Part shown: positions 1 through 8,997 of the stretch, piece by piece | How the letters are laid out: the number at the start of each line of letters is the position of its first letter | How positions within the stretch are numbered: position 1 is the stretch's first letter | NCBI GenBank assembly: GCA_026707905.1 | Contig: JAPOVY010000064.1 | Coordinates: 1-38,664 of the forward strand | Length of the DNA: 38,664 bases | Source: Gammaproteobacteria bacterium | GTDB taxonomy: Bacteria; Pseudomonadota; Gammaproteobacteria; Pseudomonadales; Azotimanducaceae | Reading direction: 5' to 3' | Made by a program: the position numbers and the translations under genes | Notes under the pieces: generated by a model | The model's input: the letters and a program-made list of their open reading frames with translations, nothing else | What the model was told of the DNA's origin: nothing | Databases searched by the model: none

Positions 1-17
1 TCTTCAACTTGCTGTCG

Positions 18-266
18 TTAAAGCTCGAGCTTGAGATCTTTCTGCGCAGCTTTGCCTTTGAAATACCCACCTGCACAAAGCAGAATCCCAGCGATGCCGC
101 CCAACGTAAACGCACCAAGTAACCAGACTGATATCGGCAACGACATCGATTGCCAATTCAATAAATTGAGCGTTAAGGGATCAGGGTTATAGACGGTGAA
201 AACCGTCCAAAACAACAAGACGAGGACGAGAACGAGATAAAAGAGCAGACGGCCGAAAGTCTTCAT
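18..266 (-). CDS. lapA: LapA-domain inner-membrane protein
   Basis: An 82-residue protein of the LapA (DUF1049, YciS) family. In enterobacteria LapA works with LapB at the inner membrane to adjust LpxC stability and lipopolysaccharide synthesis. Two hydrophobic segments are visible, at about residues 5-26 and 44-68, separated by a short loop with the family-typical pattern of an Asn-Pro turn followed by LTLNLL. A short charged lysine-rich tail follows. Length matches the family. It lies 68 bases downstream of ihfB on the same strand, the conserved gammaproteobacterial order rpsA-ihfB-lapA. The lapB gene that usually follows would lie off the left edge. No strong ribosome binding site precedes the ATG, so translation may be coupled to ihfB. 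Confidence 0.9.
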   Translation of the reverse strand: MKTFGRLLFYLVLVLVLLFWTVFTVYNPDPLTLNLLNWQSMSLPISVWLLGAFTLGGIAGILLCAGGYFKGKAAQKDLKLEL

Positions 267-334
267 GATGGTTCGTCGTCAGCTAATAGGTCAACCACGA
301 GTAGCTAAATCGTAAACTCGACCCGAGCACATTG

Positions 335-622
335 TCAGGTCTGCTCTGCGACCGCTTCTCGCAGTTCGCGACCCGGTTTAAAAAATGGTATTCGTCGAAC
401 GCCGAGGTCTACGGATGCCCCTGTTTTCGGATTCCGCCCCCGACGAGGCTTCCAGTGTCGATTGCGAAACGATCCGAAGCCACGAATCTCGACGCCGCGG
501 TCGTCCGCGATCGCTTCACTTAGTTCATCCAGAATCAGATCAACCGCAAGTTCTAAATCCTCTGGTGGAAGCAACGGCTCATATTTCTGCGCAAGCGAGT
601 TCACCAATTCGCTTTTCGTCAC
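335..622 (-). CDS. ihfB: Integration host factor subunit beta
   Basis: A 95-residue HU/IHF-family DNA-bending protein, the expected length for IHF beta. The N-terminus MTKSELVNSLAQKY and the arm region RNPKTGASVDLGVRRIPFFKPG are diagnostic, including the Arg-Asn-Pro motif whose proline intercalates into DNA, and the FKPG segment before the C-terminal helix. IHF beta pairs with IhfA, which is not in this window, to bend DNA in recombination, replication and transcription. The start is a GTG at 620-622 preceded by an AAGG-type ribosome binding site. The rpsA gene ends 85 bases upstream. An annotation starting at an ATG is not possible, because the overlapping ATG is followed directly by TGA. 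Confidence 0.96.
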   Translation of the reverse strand: MTKSELVNSLAQKYEPLLPPEDLELAVDLILDELSEAIADDRGVEIRGFGSFRNRHWKPRRGRNPKTGASVDLGVRRIPFFKPGRELREAVAEQT

Positions 623-707
623 ATCAAACCGCCTTCATCTCGCTCGTAATTAGATCGGTTTTCTTGAGGCATGTGCAAATTGTGTCAATCCTGAATGGGG
701 TTGACCA

Positions 708-2384
708 CTAAGAACTGCCTTCTTCTAACTGCGTCTTGACCAGGTCACCTACAGTTTCCGTACGTGAGGAACCTTCCTCTTGTTTACGCTGGTATTCCGC
801 GTGCGCTTCCCTCTCATCTTGCTGCAAACGCGCTCTGACCGAGAGTGAAATCGTTCGACCTCGCTGATCGACGTTTACGATTTTCGCAGTTAATTCGTCG
901 CCCACCTTCAGATGATGTCGAACATCTTCTACGGGCTCTAGGCCGACCTCGCTCGCGCGAATCGTACCGTCCACACCTGTGGCCAGTTGCACCATAGCAT
1001 CCTTCGCCGTTACTTCGGTGATCGTTCCCGTAACGACCGAGTTCTTGCCATTTGCAGCCGTGTAGTCTGCAAAGACGTCGTCTTGAAGCTGCTTAATACC
1101 AAGCGAGATCCGTTCCTTACCAGCATCAATCTGGAGTATACGAGCTTCAACTTCCTCGCCTTTGCTGTAGCGGCGTATGACTTCCTCGTTCTTCTCATCC
1201 CAAGACAAATCACTTACGTGGACGAGTCCGTCGACGTTGCCTGGCAAACCGATAAAGATGCCGAAGTCCGTGATAGCCTTAATCGTTCCACTAATCGCTT
1301 CACCCACCTTATGGGTCTCATGGAACAGTTCCCAAGGATTGTCGCGACATTGCTTGATTCCAAGCGACACGCGTCGACGCTCTTCATCAATGTCGAGCAC
1401 CATGACTTCGACGATGTCGTCTTTGGTGACGACTTTCGACGGAATCACACTGTGGTTCACCCAGTCCATTTCGGATACGTGAACGAGCCCTTCAACACCT
1501 TCTTCTAGTTCCGCGAAGCATCCATAGTCCGTGATGTTGGTGACACGGGCTTGAACGCGCGTACCTCGCGGATAGCGCTGCACGATATCCACCCAAGGAT
1601 CGTCGCCAAGCTGCTTCGTACCTAATGAAACTCGCTGTCGCTCTGGATCGTACGAAAGTACTTTCACCTCGATGGAATCGCCGACTTGTACCATCTCGCT
1701 CGGGTGCCGGATACGACGCCACGCCATGTCTGTAACGTGCAATAGTCCATCGATACCACCAAGATCCACAAACGCACCGTACTCGGTTAGGTTCTTGACG
1801 ATACCTTCCTTAACTTGACCCTCCTGCAGCGACGCCAATAGCGCTTCGCGTTCTTCACTGAACGCCTCTTCAAGGATCGCCTTTCTCGAAAGCACGACGT
1901 TGTTACGCTTCTGATCAAGTTTGATGACTTGGAATTCGAGCGTCTCACCTTCTAAAACCGTTGGGTCTGGAACCGGTCGTATATCGAGGAGCGAACCCGG
2001 TAGAAATGCGCGAACATCGTTGACATCGACGGTATAGCCGCCTTTCACACGTCCGTTCAGAATCCCTTTAACAGGTTCCTTGCTATCGAAGCTCTCCTCA
2101 AGCATGTCCCAAGTTTCGGCACGCTTGGCTTTTTCGCGCGAAAGTCTTGTTTCACCGGAGCCGTCGTCGATGGTCTCCATCGCCACTTTTACGATGTCAC
2201 CTACTTCAGGCATTTTTTCGCCGGCCGACATGAATTGATCTTTCGAGATAACCCCTTCGGACTTAAGCCCGACATTTACGGTAATGCTCTCGTCGTCCAT
2301 GTCGACTACAGTGCCATTGATGATGGACCCTTGTTCGACTTCTCGGAAACTCTCATTCAAGAGCTGTTCAAAACTTTCGCTCAT
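708..2384 (-). CDS. rpsA: 30S ribosomal protein S1
   Basis: A 558-residue protein with six consecutive S1 (OB-fold) RNA-binding domains at about residues 20-85, 105-170, 190-258, 275-345, 362-432 and 447-515. This is the standard architecture and length of proteobacterial S1. Repeated signatures such as [37 protein letters not shown] and [20 protein letters not shown] are plain. S1 binds the 30S subunit and mRNA leaders and helps initiation on structured messages. The ATG has a GGAG ribosome binding site four bases upstream. The cmk gene, often directly upstream of rpsA in gammaproteobacteria, is not present; the upstream 650 bases hold no supported gene. Confidence 0.98.
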   Translation of the reverse strand: MSESFEQLLNESFREVEQGSIINGTVVDMDDESITVNVGLKSEGVISKDQFMSAGEKMPEVGDIVKVAMETIDDGSGETRLSREKAKRAETWDMLEESFDSKEPVKGILNGRVKGGYTVDVNDVRAFLPGSLLDIRPVPDPTVLEGETLEFQVIKLDQKRNNVVLSRKAILEEAFSEEREALLASLQEGQVKEGIVKNLTEYGAFVDLGGIDGLLHVTDMAWRRIRHPSEMVQVGDSIEVKVLSYDPERQRVSLGTKQLGDDPWVDIVQRYPRGTRVQARVTNITDYGCFAELEEGVEGLVHVSEMDWVNHSVIPSKVVTKDDIVEVMVLDIDEERRRVSLGIKQCRDNPWELFHETHKVGEAISGTIKAITDFGIFIGLPGNVDGLVHVSDLSWDEKNEEVIRRYSKGEEVEARILQIDAGKERISLGIKQLQDDVFADYTAANGKNSVVTGTITEVTAKDAMVQLATGVDGTIRASEVGLEPVEDVRHHLKVGDELTAKIVNVDQRGRTISLSVRARLQQDEREAHAEYQRKQEEGSSRTETVGDLVKTQLEEGSS

Positions 2385-3035
2385 ATATCTCCAAAGATGG
2401 GTTGAAACTCACGTATCACACGTCACCAAGATACACCTTTCCTGGTTCGTCGCCAAGGATGAAAGATATAAGAAAGGAACAAACGAACCGCGACAGCGGC
2501 CGATATAAAGGTGTGGAAAACGGTAAGTAGTAGTTGAGGGCGGGATTGCAGGCGGTTAAGTTTAGCGATTTAGCGGGTTTTAACAACCTACGCGACCATC
2601 ACATCAAGAAGTACGTGTAGACTATGGGCTCGAATTCTCAGCGGAATCGTCAACGTGATTTGGCTAGTTTTCCGCAACTGAAGAACCAAGCCCTCGACCA
2701 TATCGTCGTTGCCATACGCAAAACTACGATTAGAGCAATAGCTCAGCGAATACTCGACGCAGTGTCGTTTAGCTCATCCTTAGCCTCACCTTCGGGTAGA
2801 GGTCGTGTTCTCCCTCGAACATTCATTCGATGCAGCAACTCTCCGCTTTGTCGCACGGAGACCCGAATAGCTGAACATTTCTGCGTCAAATCTGTGTTTC
2901 GGCTATACCGTCGAGGAACTGTCAGCGCAAAGACCACTGTCCCTCGATGCAGATCGATCGTACTCAATCGAGGACGATTGTTGGTGTGCCGAGTTTAGAT
3001 ATGCGTTATACCCATTGGTGTTGTAGGATTACGCT
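2385..3035. other. Intergenic region upstream of rpsA
   Basis: About 650 bases between rpsA (minus strand) and the interrupted coiled-coil gene (plus strand). It must hold the rpsA promoter and leader, but I could not place a convincing -35/-10 pair. Open frames here, the longest being 124 codons on the plus strand at 2624-2998, are rich in Arg and Ser and resemble no known family, so I do not call them genes. Confidence 0.6.
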
Positions 3036-3290
3036 ATGACGACATACACGATAGATACTGCTGCGGCTATCAAGAAACTGATCAACTCGGGGATGCCTGA
3101 ACAGTAGGCAGAAGCGGTAGTGCATACATTCGCTGAAGGCCAAGATGAAGTGGCAACGAAAGCGGACATCCGAGAAGTGAAGGGAGATATTGACTCACTA
3201 AAGAACTATCTTCTTTTTCGTATTGTCCTTGCACAGATCGCCGGTGCAGGTTTGGTGTTTGCACTAATCAAGTTTTTGGGATATACCTAA
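3036..3290 (+). pseudogene. DUF1640-like coiled-coil membrane protein, interrupted by TAG
   Basis: Reading from the ATG at 3036 gives 84 codons before the final TAA, with one in-frame TAG at 3105-3107 (codon 24). The restored product reads as an N-terminal segment ending in GMPEQ, then the stop, then AEAVVHTFAEGQDEVATKAD, an amphipathic region with VKGDIDSL, and a C-terminal membrane helix at about residues 60-80. This is the layout of small bacterial DUF1640 / CCDC90-like coiled-coil proteins, where the interrupted position is usually Gln, Lys or Glu, so a single CAG to TAG change explains it. An AGGA ribosome binding site eight bases before the ATG argues for a once-functional gene. Many normal genes in the window end in TAG, so the code is standard. 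It may be a recent nonsense mutation, a strain polymorphism or a sequencing error. Confidence 0.7.
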
Positions 3291-3676
3291 AGCTTCCTAG
3301 CAAGATCGGTGATACATCGTCCTGAGTTTGTCGCGTGGACTGCACCGGAGCTAGCGCACGAAAAATCGCACTGTTAATACCAACGATTTCTATGTTTGAA
3401 AGTACAGCTTCATAACGGTGCTTCTGTCGCAGACGTAAACCACTTTGTCCAAGTACTAACCTGCTTACATCCAGGACGTCCAATGATCGAACGTACATGA
3501 AACCACCTCGCGTTCGAAATAATGAAGTCGTCACAAGTTCGATTGACCTTTGAATTCGACGCCCGCGACGAATTTCTTGACATTACTGGCGGTGAATTAA
3601 CATGAACAACGCCCTACCTTCTACAATCCGCGACCTTTTGCCATACACCAGCGTCGCATATTAGGAGCGTATTCAA
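3291..3676. other. Intergenic region without a supported gene
   Basis: About 390 bases between the interrupted coiled-coil gene and the serine hydrolase. An 88-codon minus-strand frame (3268-3534) has no recognisable family and overlaps the end of the preceding gene. Two tiny plus-strand frames (27 codons from 3521, 20 codons from 3602) overlap by ATGA, but nothing else supports them. Confidence 0.5.
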
Positions 3677-4813
3677 ATGAGTTTCACCGGTAATTACGAC
3701 ACGAAGTTTCAACCTGTTGTCGATCGTTTCGTAAAGAACTTCAGTGAGTATGGCGACATTGGCGCAAGTTGCAGTGCAACGGTTGAAGGTGAATTCGTCT
3801 TGGACATCCATCACGGACATCGTGACGCAGAAAAGAGCCTACCTTGGGAAGCTGACACCATCGTCAATGTCTATTCGACGACCAAGACGATGACATTCCT
3901 CTGCATTCTGCTTCTCGTCGAACGAGGTCAACTGTCGGTTAAAGATAAGGTTGCGAAATACTGGTCCGAGTTTGCGCAGAACGGCAAAGAAGACATCGAA
4001 GTCCGTCACTTTCTGAGCCACAGTGCAGGCCTATCTGGTCTGGACGAACGAACTGACCCGGACGATCTATATAACTGGGAAAAGATTGTTGGCTTACTAG
4101 CGGCACAAGCACCTTGGTGGGAACCCGGTACAAAGAGCGGTTACCACGCACTCACGCAAGGCTATCTCCTCGGCGAGGTCGTTAAACGCATAACCGGCAA
4201 GTCCATTGGCACTTTCTTTAAGGACGAAATCGCTACGCCACTCGACGCGGATTTTCATATTGGGGTCGATCCTAAACATTTCGACCGTATCGCAGAGCTC
4301 ATCCCGCCGCCGGAGGCAGAACCGGACCCTAACGCCCCAGCGCCAGATCTTGAGAGCATCGGCATGCGCACCTTCATGAATCCGTCCAGCAATATCGGCC
4401 AAACGAGGACCGCTGGTTGGCGTCAAGCTGAAATTCCGGCCGCTAACGGGCACGGCAATGCTCGATCCGTCGCCCAGGTACAAACAGTCCTAGCGAACCA
4501 CGGAAGCGCGTTCGGCGTGGACCTGCTCTCGAAAGATACCTGTTTTTCTGTAATGGAAGAGCAAACGAACGGTATGGACCTCGTTCTCGGTGTGCCGATG
4601 GTCTTCGGATTAGGCTACGGATTGCGCAGTGAAAGTTCACCAATTGGTGTGAACCCCAATACGTGCTTTTGGGGTGGCTATGGGGGATCATCCATTGTCG
4701 TCGACTTGGATTCCCGAGCATGCTTCTCCTATGTCATGAACAAGATGGAAGCAGGCGCGTTAGGCGACCCCCGTGGTTTCGGTTTAGGTGCAGCGTTCTT
4801 CAGTTCCGTTTGA
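3677..4813 (+). CDS. Beta-lactamase-fold serine hydrolase (class C / esterase type)
   Basis: A 378-residue protein of the PF00144 family, which includes class C beta-lactamases, EstB-type esterases and D-aminopeptidases. The SxxK nucleophile motif is STTK (Ser67, Lys70). The second motif's tyrosine is Tyr156 in PGTKSGYHALTQGYLLGEVV, and a C-terminal FWGGYGGS segment replaces the KTG motif, as is common in the esterase branch. The segment VRHFLSHSAGL (from about residue 109) is another strong family signature. No signal peptide is visible, so the enzyme is probably cytoplasmic and more likely an esterase or peptidase than a resistance beta-lactamase. The ATG has a good AGGAG ribosome binding site. 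It stands alone, converging on the nuclease-like gene. The substrate cannot be read from the sequence. Confidence 0.9.
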   Translation: MSFTGNYDTKFQPVVDRFVKNFSEYGDIGASCSATVEGEFVLDIHHGHRDAEKSLPWEADTIVNVYSTTKTMTFLCILLLVERGQLSVKDKVAKYWSEFAQNGKEDIEVRHFLSHSAGLSGLDERTDPDDLYNWEKIVGLLAAQAPWWEPGTKSGYHALTQGYLLGEVVKRITGKSIGTFFKDEIATPLDADFHIGVDPKHFDRIAELIPPPEAEPDPNAPAPDLESIGMRTFMNPSSNIGQTRTAGWRQAEIPAANGHGNARSVAQVQTVLANHGSAFGVDLLSKDTCFSVMEEQTNGMDLVLGVPMVFGLGYGLRSESSPIGVNPNTCFWGGYGGSSIVVDLDSRACFSYVMNKMEAGALGDPRGFGLGAAFFSSV

Positions 4814-4908
4814 ATCTTGCACTTATCCGACCTTCAATATCAAACTGCCTAAGCCAACCACCATCGGCCTCAAAACACTGAAGCTGACATAGCTTTGGTA
4901 CGAAATCG

Positions 4909-6225
4909 TCAAATACGACGAAGCGACTTTTGTAACCGAGGATGCAACGTGCTAACTAATAGATCAAGGTGCTTTCTCATCCATATCACCGCGTTGTCGA
5001 ACGATTCTTCACCGACGCTTGGAAAAGGTAGTTGCTGTCTTCGATAGAAACCAATACGAGGACGACCAGCCGGATTTATCCAATACCCTAAATCCTCTCC
5101 AAGGTCCGCTCGTAGCGATTCCATTTCGTCCTGGAGCGCTTCGAAAATCCGTTCTGCTTGTTCTACGCCTTTGCGACAAACTAGATTACATCCCATGGAG
5201 GGACCATTTCGGTAGAGATACCCAGAGAAGGTCAAACCCCAATCACCCCAACCTGAATTACGCACCTTAATGAACAAGGTCGCATCGCTCGTGACGTTTG
5301 GAACTTCGACTGTTACGTCCGAAAACGCCAAACCGTCCAGTACCGCTGACCAGAACCGTCGGTTTTCAACCTCGTATTCGCTAGCCGGTTCAGGGGAGTC
5401 GTCTTCGTTTATTTCTTCTTTAATGCCGCTCTCAACAACAAATCGTTGTACTACTTCTGTGCGAGCGAGACAGCGAGGTTGGACGACGATTCGGTCGTCG
5501 ATATCGCGATACAAGGCCGCTTCGACTATTGCTAGGCTGAAATGTAAACCACTGTATTTCTGCACAAAGTCTACGATATTCTCGACACCTTCGCGAATTC
5601 CATCACCGACGATTAAGAGTAGAAATTCGCCGCGAGTTAGCTGTCGGCTTACACTGTCAACAAACTCCGACTCGACGAGATCGGCTTTCAGTTCTCTAAC
5701 CAATTCAAACAGTACGTTTCCGGATCGATCGAGTGATCTAGAGACTTCTCGTTGAAGATCCTCGTAGCTCCAGGAAGTCAACTCCTTGGCGTAGTCCAGT
5801 ATTTGACCGATAACCTCCCTGCGAGCCTGTGGGTTGCGCCAGAGTTTGAATTCCGCGAGGATCAATTTCCCAAGTGGATTTACATATACGGCATCTACGA
5901 ATCCTGCGCTAGTCGATAACTCTTTACAGATGGCTACTGGGTGCGCGTATGCTGCATCAATCGCTCGCGTAGGCAACACATTCGGATGATCGAACAGAAG
6001 ATCTCGAAGCGTCTCCTCGTCAATCCCTCCTGCTGACGATCTCGCACCAAAAGGAATTCGGTGAAGAGTTTCTGAAGGTGTTTTTGCGAGTGGCGAGATT
6101 CGAACCAGATCGCCGTACGCATCATCTGATGTCATTTCAAATTCCAGTTCAGCAGATGATCCAATAGACATGTGTTCGTTGCTATTTGGTGCTTTCGCTT
6201 GTGTGTCACCGGTTGGTTCGACCAT
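4909..6225 (-). CDS. PD-(D/E)XK nuclease-like protein of unknown role
   Basis: A 438-residue protein whose middle carries a restriction-endonuclease-fold signature. Asp111 lies in GFVDAVYV, Glu125 and Lys127 in LILAEFKLW, followed by a helix containing QILDYAKEL (Gln141). This is the D...ExK...Q arrangement of PD-(D/E)XK nucleases. The part after about residue 190 (LLLIVGDGIREGVENIVDFV and onwards) resembles the C-terminal half of standalone proteins with this core, and the last 150 residues match nothing I can name. No membrane segment or signal peptide is present. The neighbours show no methyltransferase, helicase or other defence gene, so a DNA-cleaving role in defence or repair is only inference. 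The ribosome binding site is weak (AAGAAAG). Confidence 0.75.
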   Translation of the reverse strand: MVEPTGDTQAKAPNSNEHMSIGSSAELEFEMTSDDAYGDLVRISPLAKTPSETLHRIPFGARSSAGGIDEETLRDLLFDHPNVLPTRAIDAAYAHPVAICKELSTSAGFVDAVYVNPLGKLILAEFKLWRNPQARREVIGQILDYAKELTSWSYEDLQREVSRSLDRSGNVLFELVRELKADLVESEFVDSVSRQLTRGEFLLLIVGDGIREGVENIVDFVQKYSGLHFSLAIVEAALYRDIDDRIVVQPRCLARTEVVQRFVVESGIKEEINEDDSPEPASEYEVENRRFWSAVLDGLAFSDVTVEVPNVTSDATLFIKVRNSGWGDWGLTFSGYLYRNGPSMGCNLVCRKGVEQAERIFEALQDEMESLRADLGEDLGYWINPAGRPRIGFYRRQQLPFPSVGEESFDNAVIWMRKHLDLLVSTLHPRLQKSLRRI

Positions 6226-6514
6226 CTTTCTTGTTCAATGAGACATTGCGCACCATTTAACTCAACTACGTTTCTACAAAACGATTGCCCCGCTAAAGCT
6301 AGGTTCCAGAAGCATATGCCTTGCCTAAATATTGGCTTGAGCCGAAAACTTTATGACTAAACACCGATGTAATCGTCTTGATAGTCATAAGTATCACCTA
6401 TTAATCGCTTATATGAGCGGTGTAAATACATCTATGTGATATTAGTTCCATATTTATCGCTAATTAAAATCCCCGACGCTATCTGTTACGCACAATGTCA
6501 ATGAAGGGAATTTC

Positions 6515-6778
6515 ATGGCGGATCGTAGAGTAAATACGACGGGCAAAGACAAAGGCGGCGATATCATCATGTTATGTAACAGCGATGAGTATTGGCTATT
6601 TGAACATAAGAACGAAGCGATTCAACACATTGAAAAAGGCGTTCACTCCTATTATGTAAGCGAGGCGGGATATCGCTCGGAGATCCACGTATTTACGGAT
6701 AAAGACGGCAGAAAGCGATTGGCAACGTCCGCTGGTGGGTCGTCGGCGAATAACCTTGAAAATCTACCAGACTATTAG
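6515..6778 (+). CDS. DUF3892 domain protein
   Basis: An 87-residue protein of the DUF3892 family: MADRRV, then GGDIIMLCN, EYWLF, AIQHIEKGVHSYYV, and a C-terminal NNLENLPDY. All are family-typical positions and the length is right. The family is widespread in bacteria and has no established function. It has an AAGGGA ribosome binding site before the ATG and stands as a single gene; the 289 bases upstream hold nothing I recognise. The product is predicted to be cytoplasmic. Confidence 0.9.
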   Translation: MADRRVNTTGKDKGGDIIMLCNSDEYWLFEHKNEAIQHIEKGVHSYYVSEAGYRSEIHVFTDKDGRKRLATSAGGSSANNLENLPDY

Positions 6779-6930
6779 TACTTACTGACTGCGTTACTTG
6801 ATAGTACGCGAGGACTCGACCCGCTTTTTCGATTCGCGACATAATCACGAAAATACACGGTAGGTCAGAAGCAAGCTATGGCTTGCCCACGTGAATCTAC
6901 GCCGGATTATTCGTGCGAGCTCGCTGATTT

Positions 6931-8253
6931 ATGAACTCGTCCTTTTTAAAGCCTAACCTACTACCAACACAAACGCTCGTCGACGCCACCGGCATCTTCT
7001 GCGCGTCGGGCTACGGAGTCCTAGCCTACCTCGCACGACAAATCGGTGAACCCGATTTACTAGTGTTCTACGGGATCGTCGTTTGGACCGCCGCGCCAGT
7101 TCTCGCCCTCTTTCTATACCTTGTCCGTAGAGAAGAGTCATTTCCCGTATCTAGGTTGTTTCTCTGGGCGATCGTGTTTCGTCTCTGTGGTTTTCTAGGA
7201 GGTCCGTTCTACGAGGACGACTTCTACAGGTATCTGTGGGACGGCTATCGATTTTGGGAAACGGGTACACCGTATGGGGTGGCGCCAGAAGCGTTCTTTG
7301 TAGATCAAAGCGTTCCGATAGCGCTTCAGGGAGCGCTTGATCAGATCAACAACCCGGACCTACCAACGATTTACGGACCAACTGCGCAACTTTTGCTTCT
7401 ACTCGGCTACGTATTGAAAGCCGGTAGCGTGTATGCGCTCCAAGGTCTACTGATCATTGTGGATCTAACAATCATTTACCTTCTAACGCGGCTCACGACG
7501 ATCCGGAATGCCATGCTATATGCATGGTGTCCTTTAGTCATAAAGGAGATCGCATTCACAGCACATCCAGACGCGCTCGGCGTCTGTTTGGTCCTAGCAG
7601 CGATCGTCCTAGTGAGGAGGGATCGATATGGATTCGCCGCAGTGTGCCTCGGTTTAGCTGTCGGGGCAAAGCTGTTCGCCCTCGTCGTAGTACCTTTTGT
7701 GCTCTATCGAGCGCCGCACCGATCCTGGCTTTACTTCCTCCTAACGCTCGGTGCACTTTACGCGCCGTTTTTACTCTCCGGCGCAACTGATGTTGATTCA
7801 CTGATCGTGTTTGCACAAGAATGGGAGTTCAACTCATCCATCTTTGCGATACTCTCTCTATTCGTACCCGCGAAGATATCGAAACTCACTCTCGGTGTAG
7901 CGTTCTTTATATTGGTCCTCTACTTGCTTCGTAGACACGGACGAGTGAACAACCTAATTCCTCGTGGCGACTGGCTATTCGGTTCATTATTCGTGCTGTC
8001 ACCGGTCTTTAACGCGTGGTATATGTTGTGGGTGCTACCGTTTGCAGCGATCTATCCCTCCCGCTGGGCTTGGACCGCGTCCGTCGCGCTCTTGCTTACA
8101 TATATCACCGGCTTACATCTTGGGGACTTCGAGATTCAACCCTATGCGCAACCTATTTGGGTCCGAATTACTGAATTCGGCGCCATTGCGCTCGCTCTGG
8201 GTTGGGATATGCAACGAAATCGTCGCAGAGAATTAGAAAGTGAAGCAATCTAG
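6931..8253 (+). CDS. GT-C family polyprenol-phosphate-dependent glycosyltransferase
   Basis: A 440-residue polytopic membrane protein with roughly ten hydrophobic segments. The first large loop contains GGPFYEDDFYRYLWDG with acidic residues Glu95, Asp96 and Asp97, the position of the catalytic acidic motif in GT-C enzymes such as the GT87 / DUF2029 group and PIG-M-like mannosyltransferases. Later segments include YAWCPLVIKEIAFTAHPDAL and SPVFNAWYMLWVLPFAA, both typical of this group. Such enzymes transfer a sugar from a lipid-phosphate donor on the periplasmic side. The next gene, four bases downstream, encodes a polyprenol-phosphate sugar synthase-like GT2 enzyme that could make that donor, so the two probably act in one pathway. 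The acceptor is unknown. The ATG lacks a strong ribosome binding site. Confidence 0.85.
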   Translation: MNSSFLKPNLLPTQTLVDATGIFCASGYGVLAYLARQIGEPDLLVFYGIVVWTAAPVLALFLYLVRREESFPVSRLFLWAIVFRLCGFLGGPFYEDDFYRYLWDGYRFWETGTPYGVAPEAFFVDQSVPIALQGALDQINNPDLPTIYGPTAQLLLLLGYVLKAGSVYALQGLLIIVDLTIIYLLTRLTTIRNAMLYAWCPLVIKEIAFTAHPDALGVCLVLAAIVLVRRDRYGFAAVCLGLAVGAKLFALVVVPFVLYRAPHRSWLYFLLTLGALYAPFLLSGATDVDSLIVFAQEWEFNSSIFAILSLFVPAKISKLTLGVAFFILVLYLLRRHGRVNNLIPRGDWLFGSLFVLSPVFNAWYMLWVLPFAAIYPSRWAWTASVALLLTYITGLHLGDFEIQPYAQPIWVRITEFGAIALALGWDMQRNRRRELESEAI

Positions 8254-8256
8254 CAA

Positions 8257-8994
8257 ATGATTCGTGATCTAACCACTGGCGCGGTCATTCCTGCCCAGAA
8301 TGAAGAAGACAACATCGCTCCAGTTGTCGAAGGATTGCTAGCGTTACAGGACGCGTCTGGTAATCGATTGGTCGATGACATCGTCGTCTGTGACAACAAC
8401 TCAAATGACGCAACCGCTGAACGAGCGAGAGCAGCAGGTGCGAGGGTCGTACACCAAACGAAACCAGGCTATGGCATTGCGTGTCTCACCGCAATCGCCG
8501 CATTGGATCCTGTTGATATCGTTCTGTTTGTCGACGGCGATCAATCATGCAATCTGAGTCAAGCTGATGACTTACTTGAAGCTATCACACAAGGCGCTGA
8601 TCTTGCGATCGGCTCGCGGAGTCTTGGACAGAAGGAACCGGGCGCGTTGTCGCTACCTCAAATTGTCGGAAATCGAGTAGCGGGTCTGTTGATTCGTTTA
8701 CTATGGCGACAACGAACGACTGATCTTGGTCCATTCCGGGCTATTCGCGTAAAAGCTCTCACCGAACTTCAGATGGCAGACGAAACGTTCGGCTGGACAG
8801 TCGAAATGCAGATCAAGGCACTACAGCTAAAAATGAACGTCGTCGAACTTCCTGTTGACAGCCTCCGGAGACGCCACGGCAAGTCGAAAATCGGTGGCAC
8901 CTTCCGCGGCGTAATAGGTGCGAGCATCGGCATACTCGTCATGATAACAAAGCTTGCATTTCGACCTATCACGAAAGATCAGAGTAAGGAGTAA
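8257..8994 (+). CDS. GT2 glycosyltransferase, DPM1 / polyprenol-phosphate sugar synthase-like
   Basis: A 245-residue GT-A fold family 2 enzyme. The N-terminal strand AVIPAQNEEDNI, the nucleotide-binding region DDIVVCDNNSNDAT and the metal-binding DxD in FVDGDQS (Asp93, Asp95) are clear. ADLAIGSRSLG and the TDLGPFRAIR segment are characteristic of the dolichyl-phosphate mannose synthase-like subgroup. It lacks a C-terminal pair of membrane helices, like the soluble DPM1 form. It likely charges undecaprenyl phosphate with a hexose for the GT-C transferase encoded just upstream. Three-base gaps on both sides indicate one operon with its neighbours. The exact sugar is not determinable. Confidence 0.88.
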   Translation: MIRDLTTGAVIPAQNEEDNIAPVVEGLLALQDASGNRLVDDIVVCDNNSNDATAERARAAGARVVHQTKPGYGIACLTAIAALDPVDIVLFVDGDQSCNLSQADDLLEAITQGADLAIGSRSLGQKEPGALSLPQIVGNRVAGLLIRLLWRQRTTDLGPFRAIRVKALTELQMADETFGWTVEMQIKALQLKMNVVELPVDSLRRRHGKSKIGGTFRGVIGASIGILVMITKLAFRPITKDQSKE

Positions 8995-8997
8995 CCA

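Noticed and set aside
2624..2998. 124-codon plus-strand open frame upstream of the coiled-coil gene
   Set aside because: Arg/Ser/Thr-rich, no family resemblance, no good ribosome binding site, and a rival open frame on the other strand.
3268..3534. 88-codon minus-strand open frame
   Set aside because: No recognisable family, and it overlaps the end of the coiled-coil gene, which has a better case.
3521..3661. Two tiny overlapping plus-strand frames before the serine hydrolase
   Set aside because: Only 27 and 20 codons, with no conserved pattern or independent support for a leader peptide.
6871..6886. 6-base-pair hairpin before the GT-C gene
   Set aside because: Short stem, no T-tract; such hairpins occur by chance in this much sequence.
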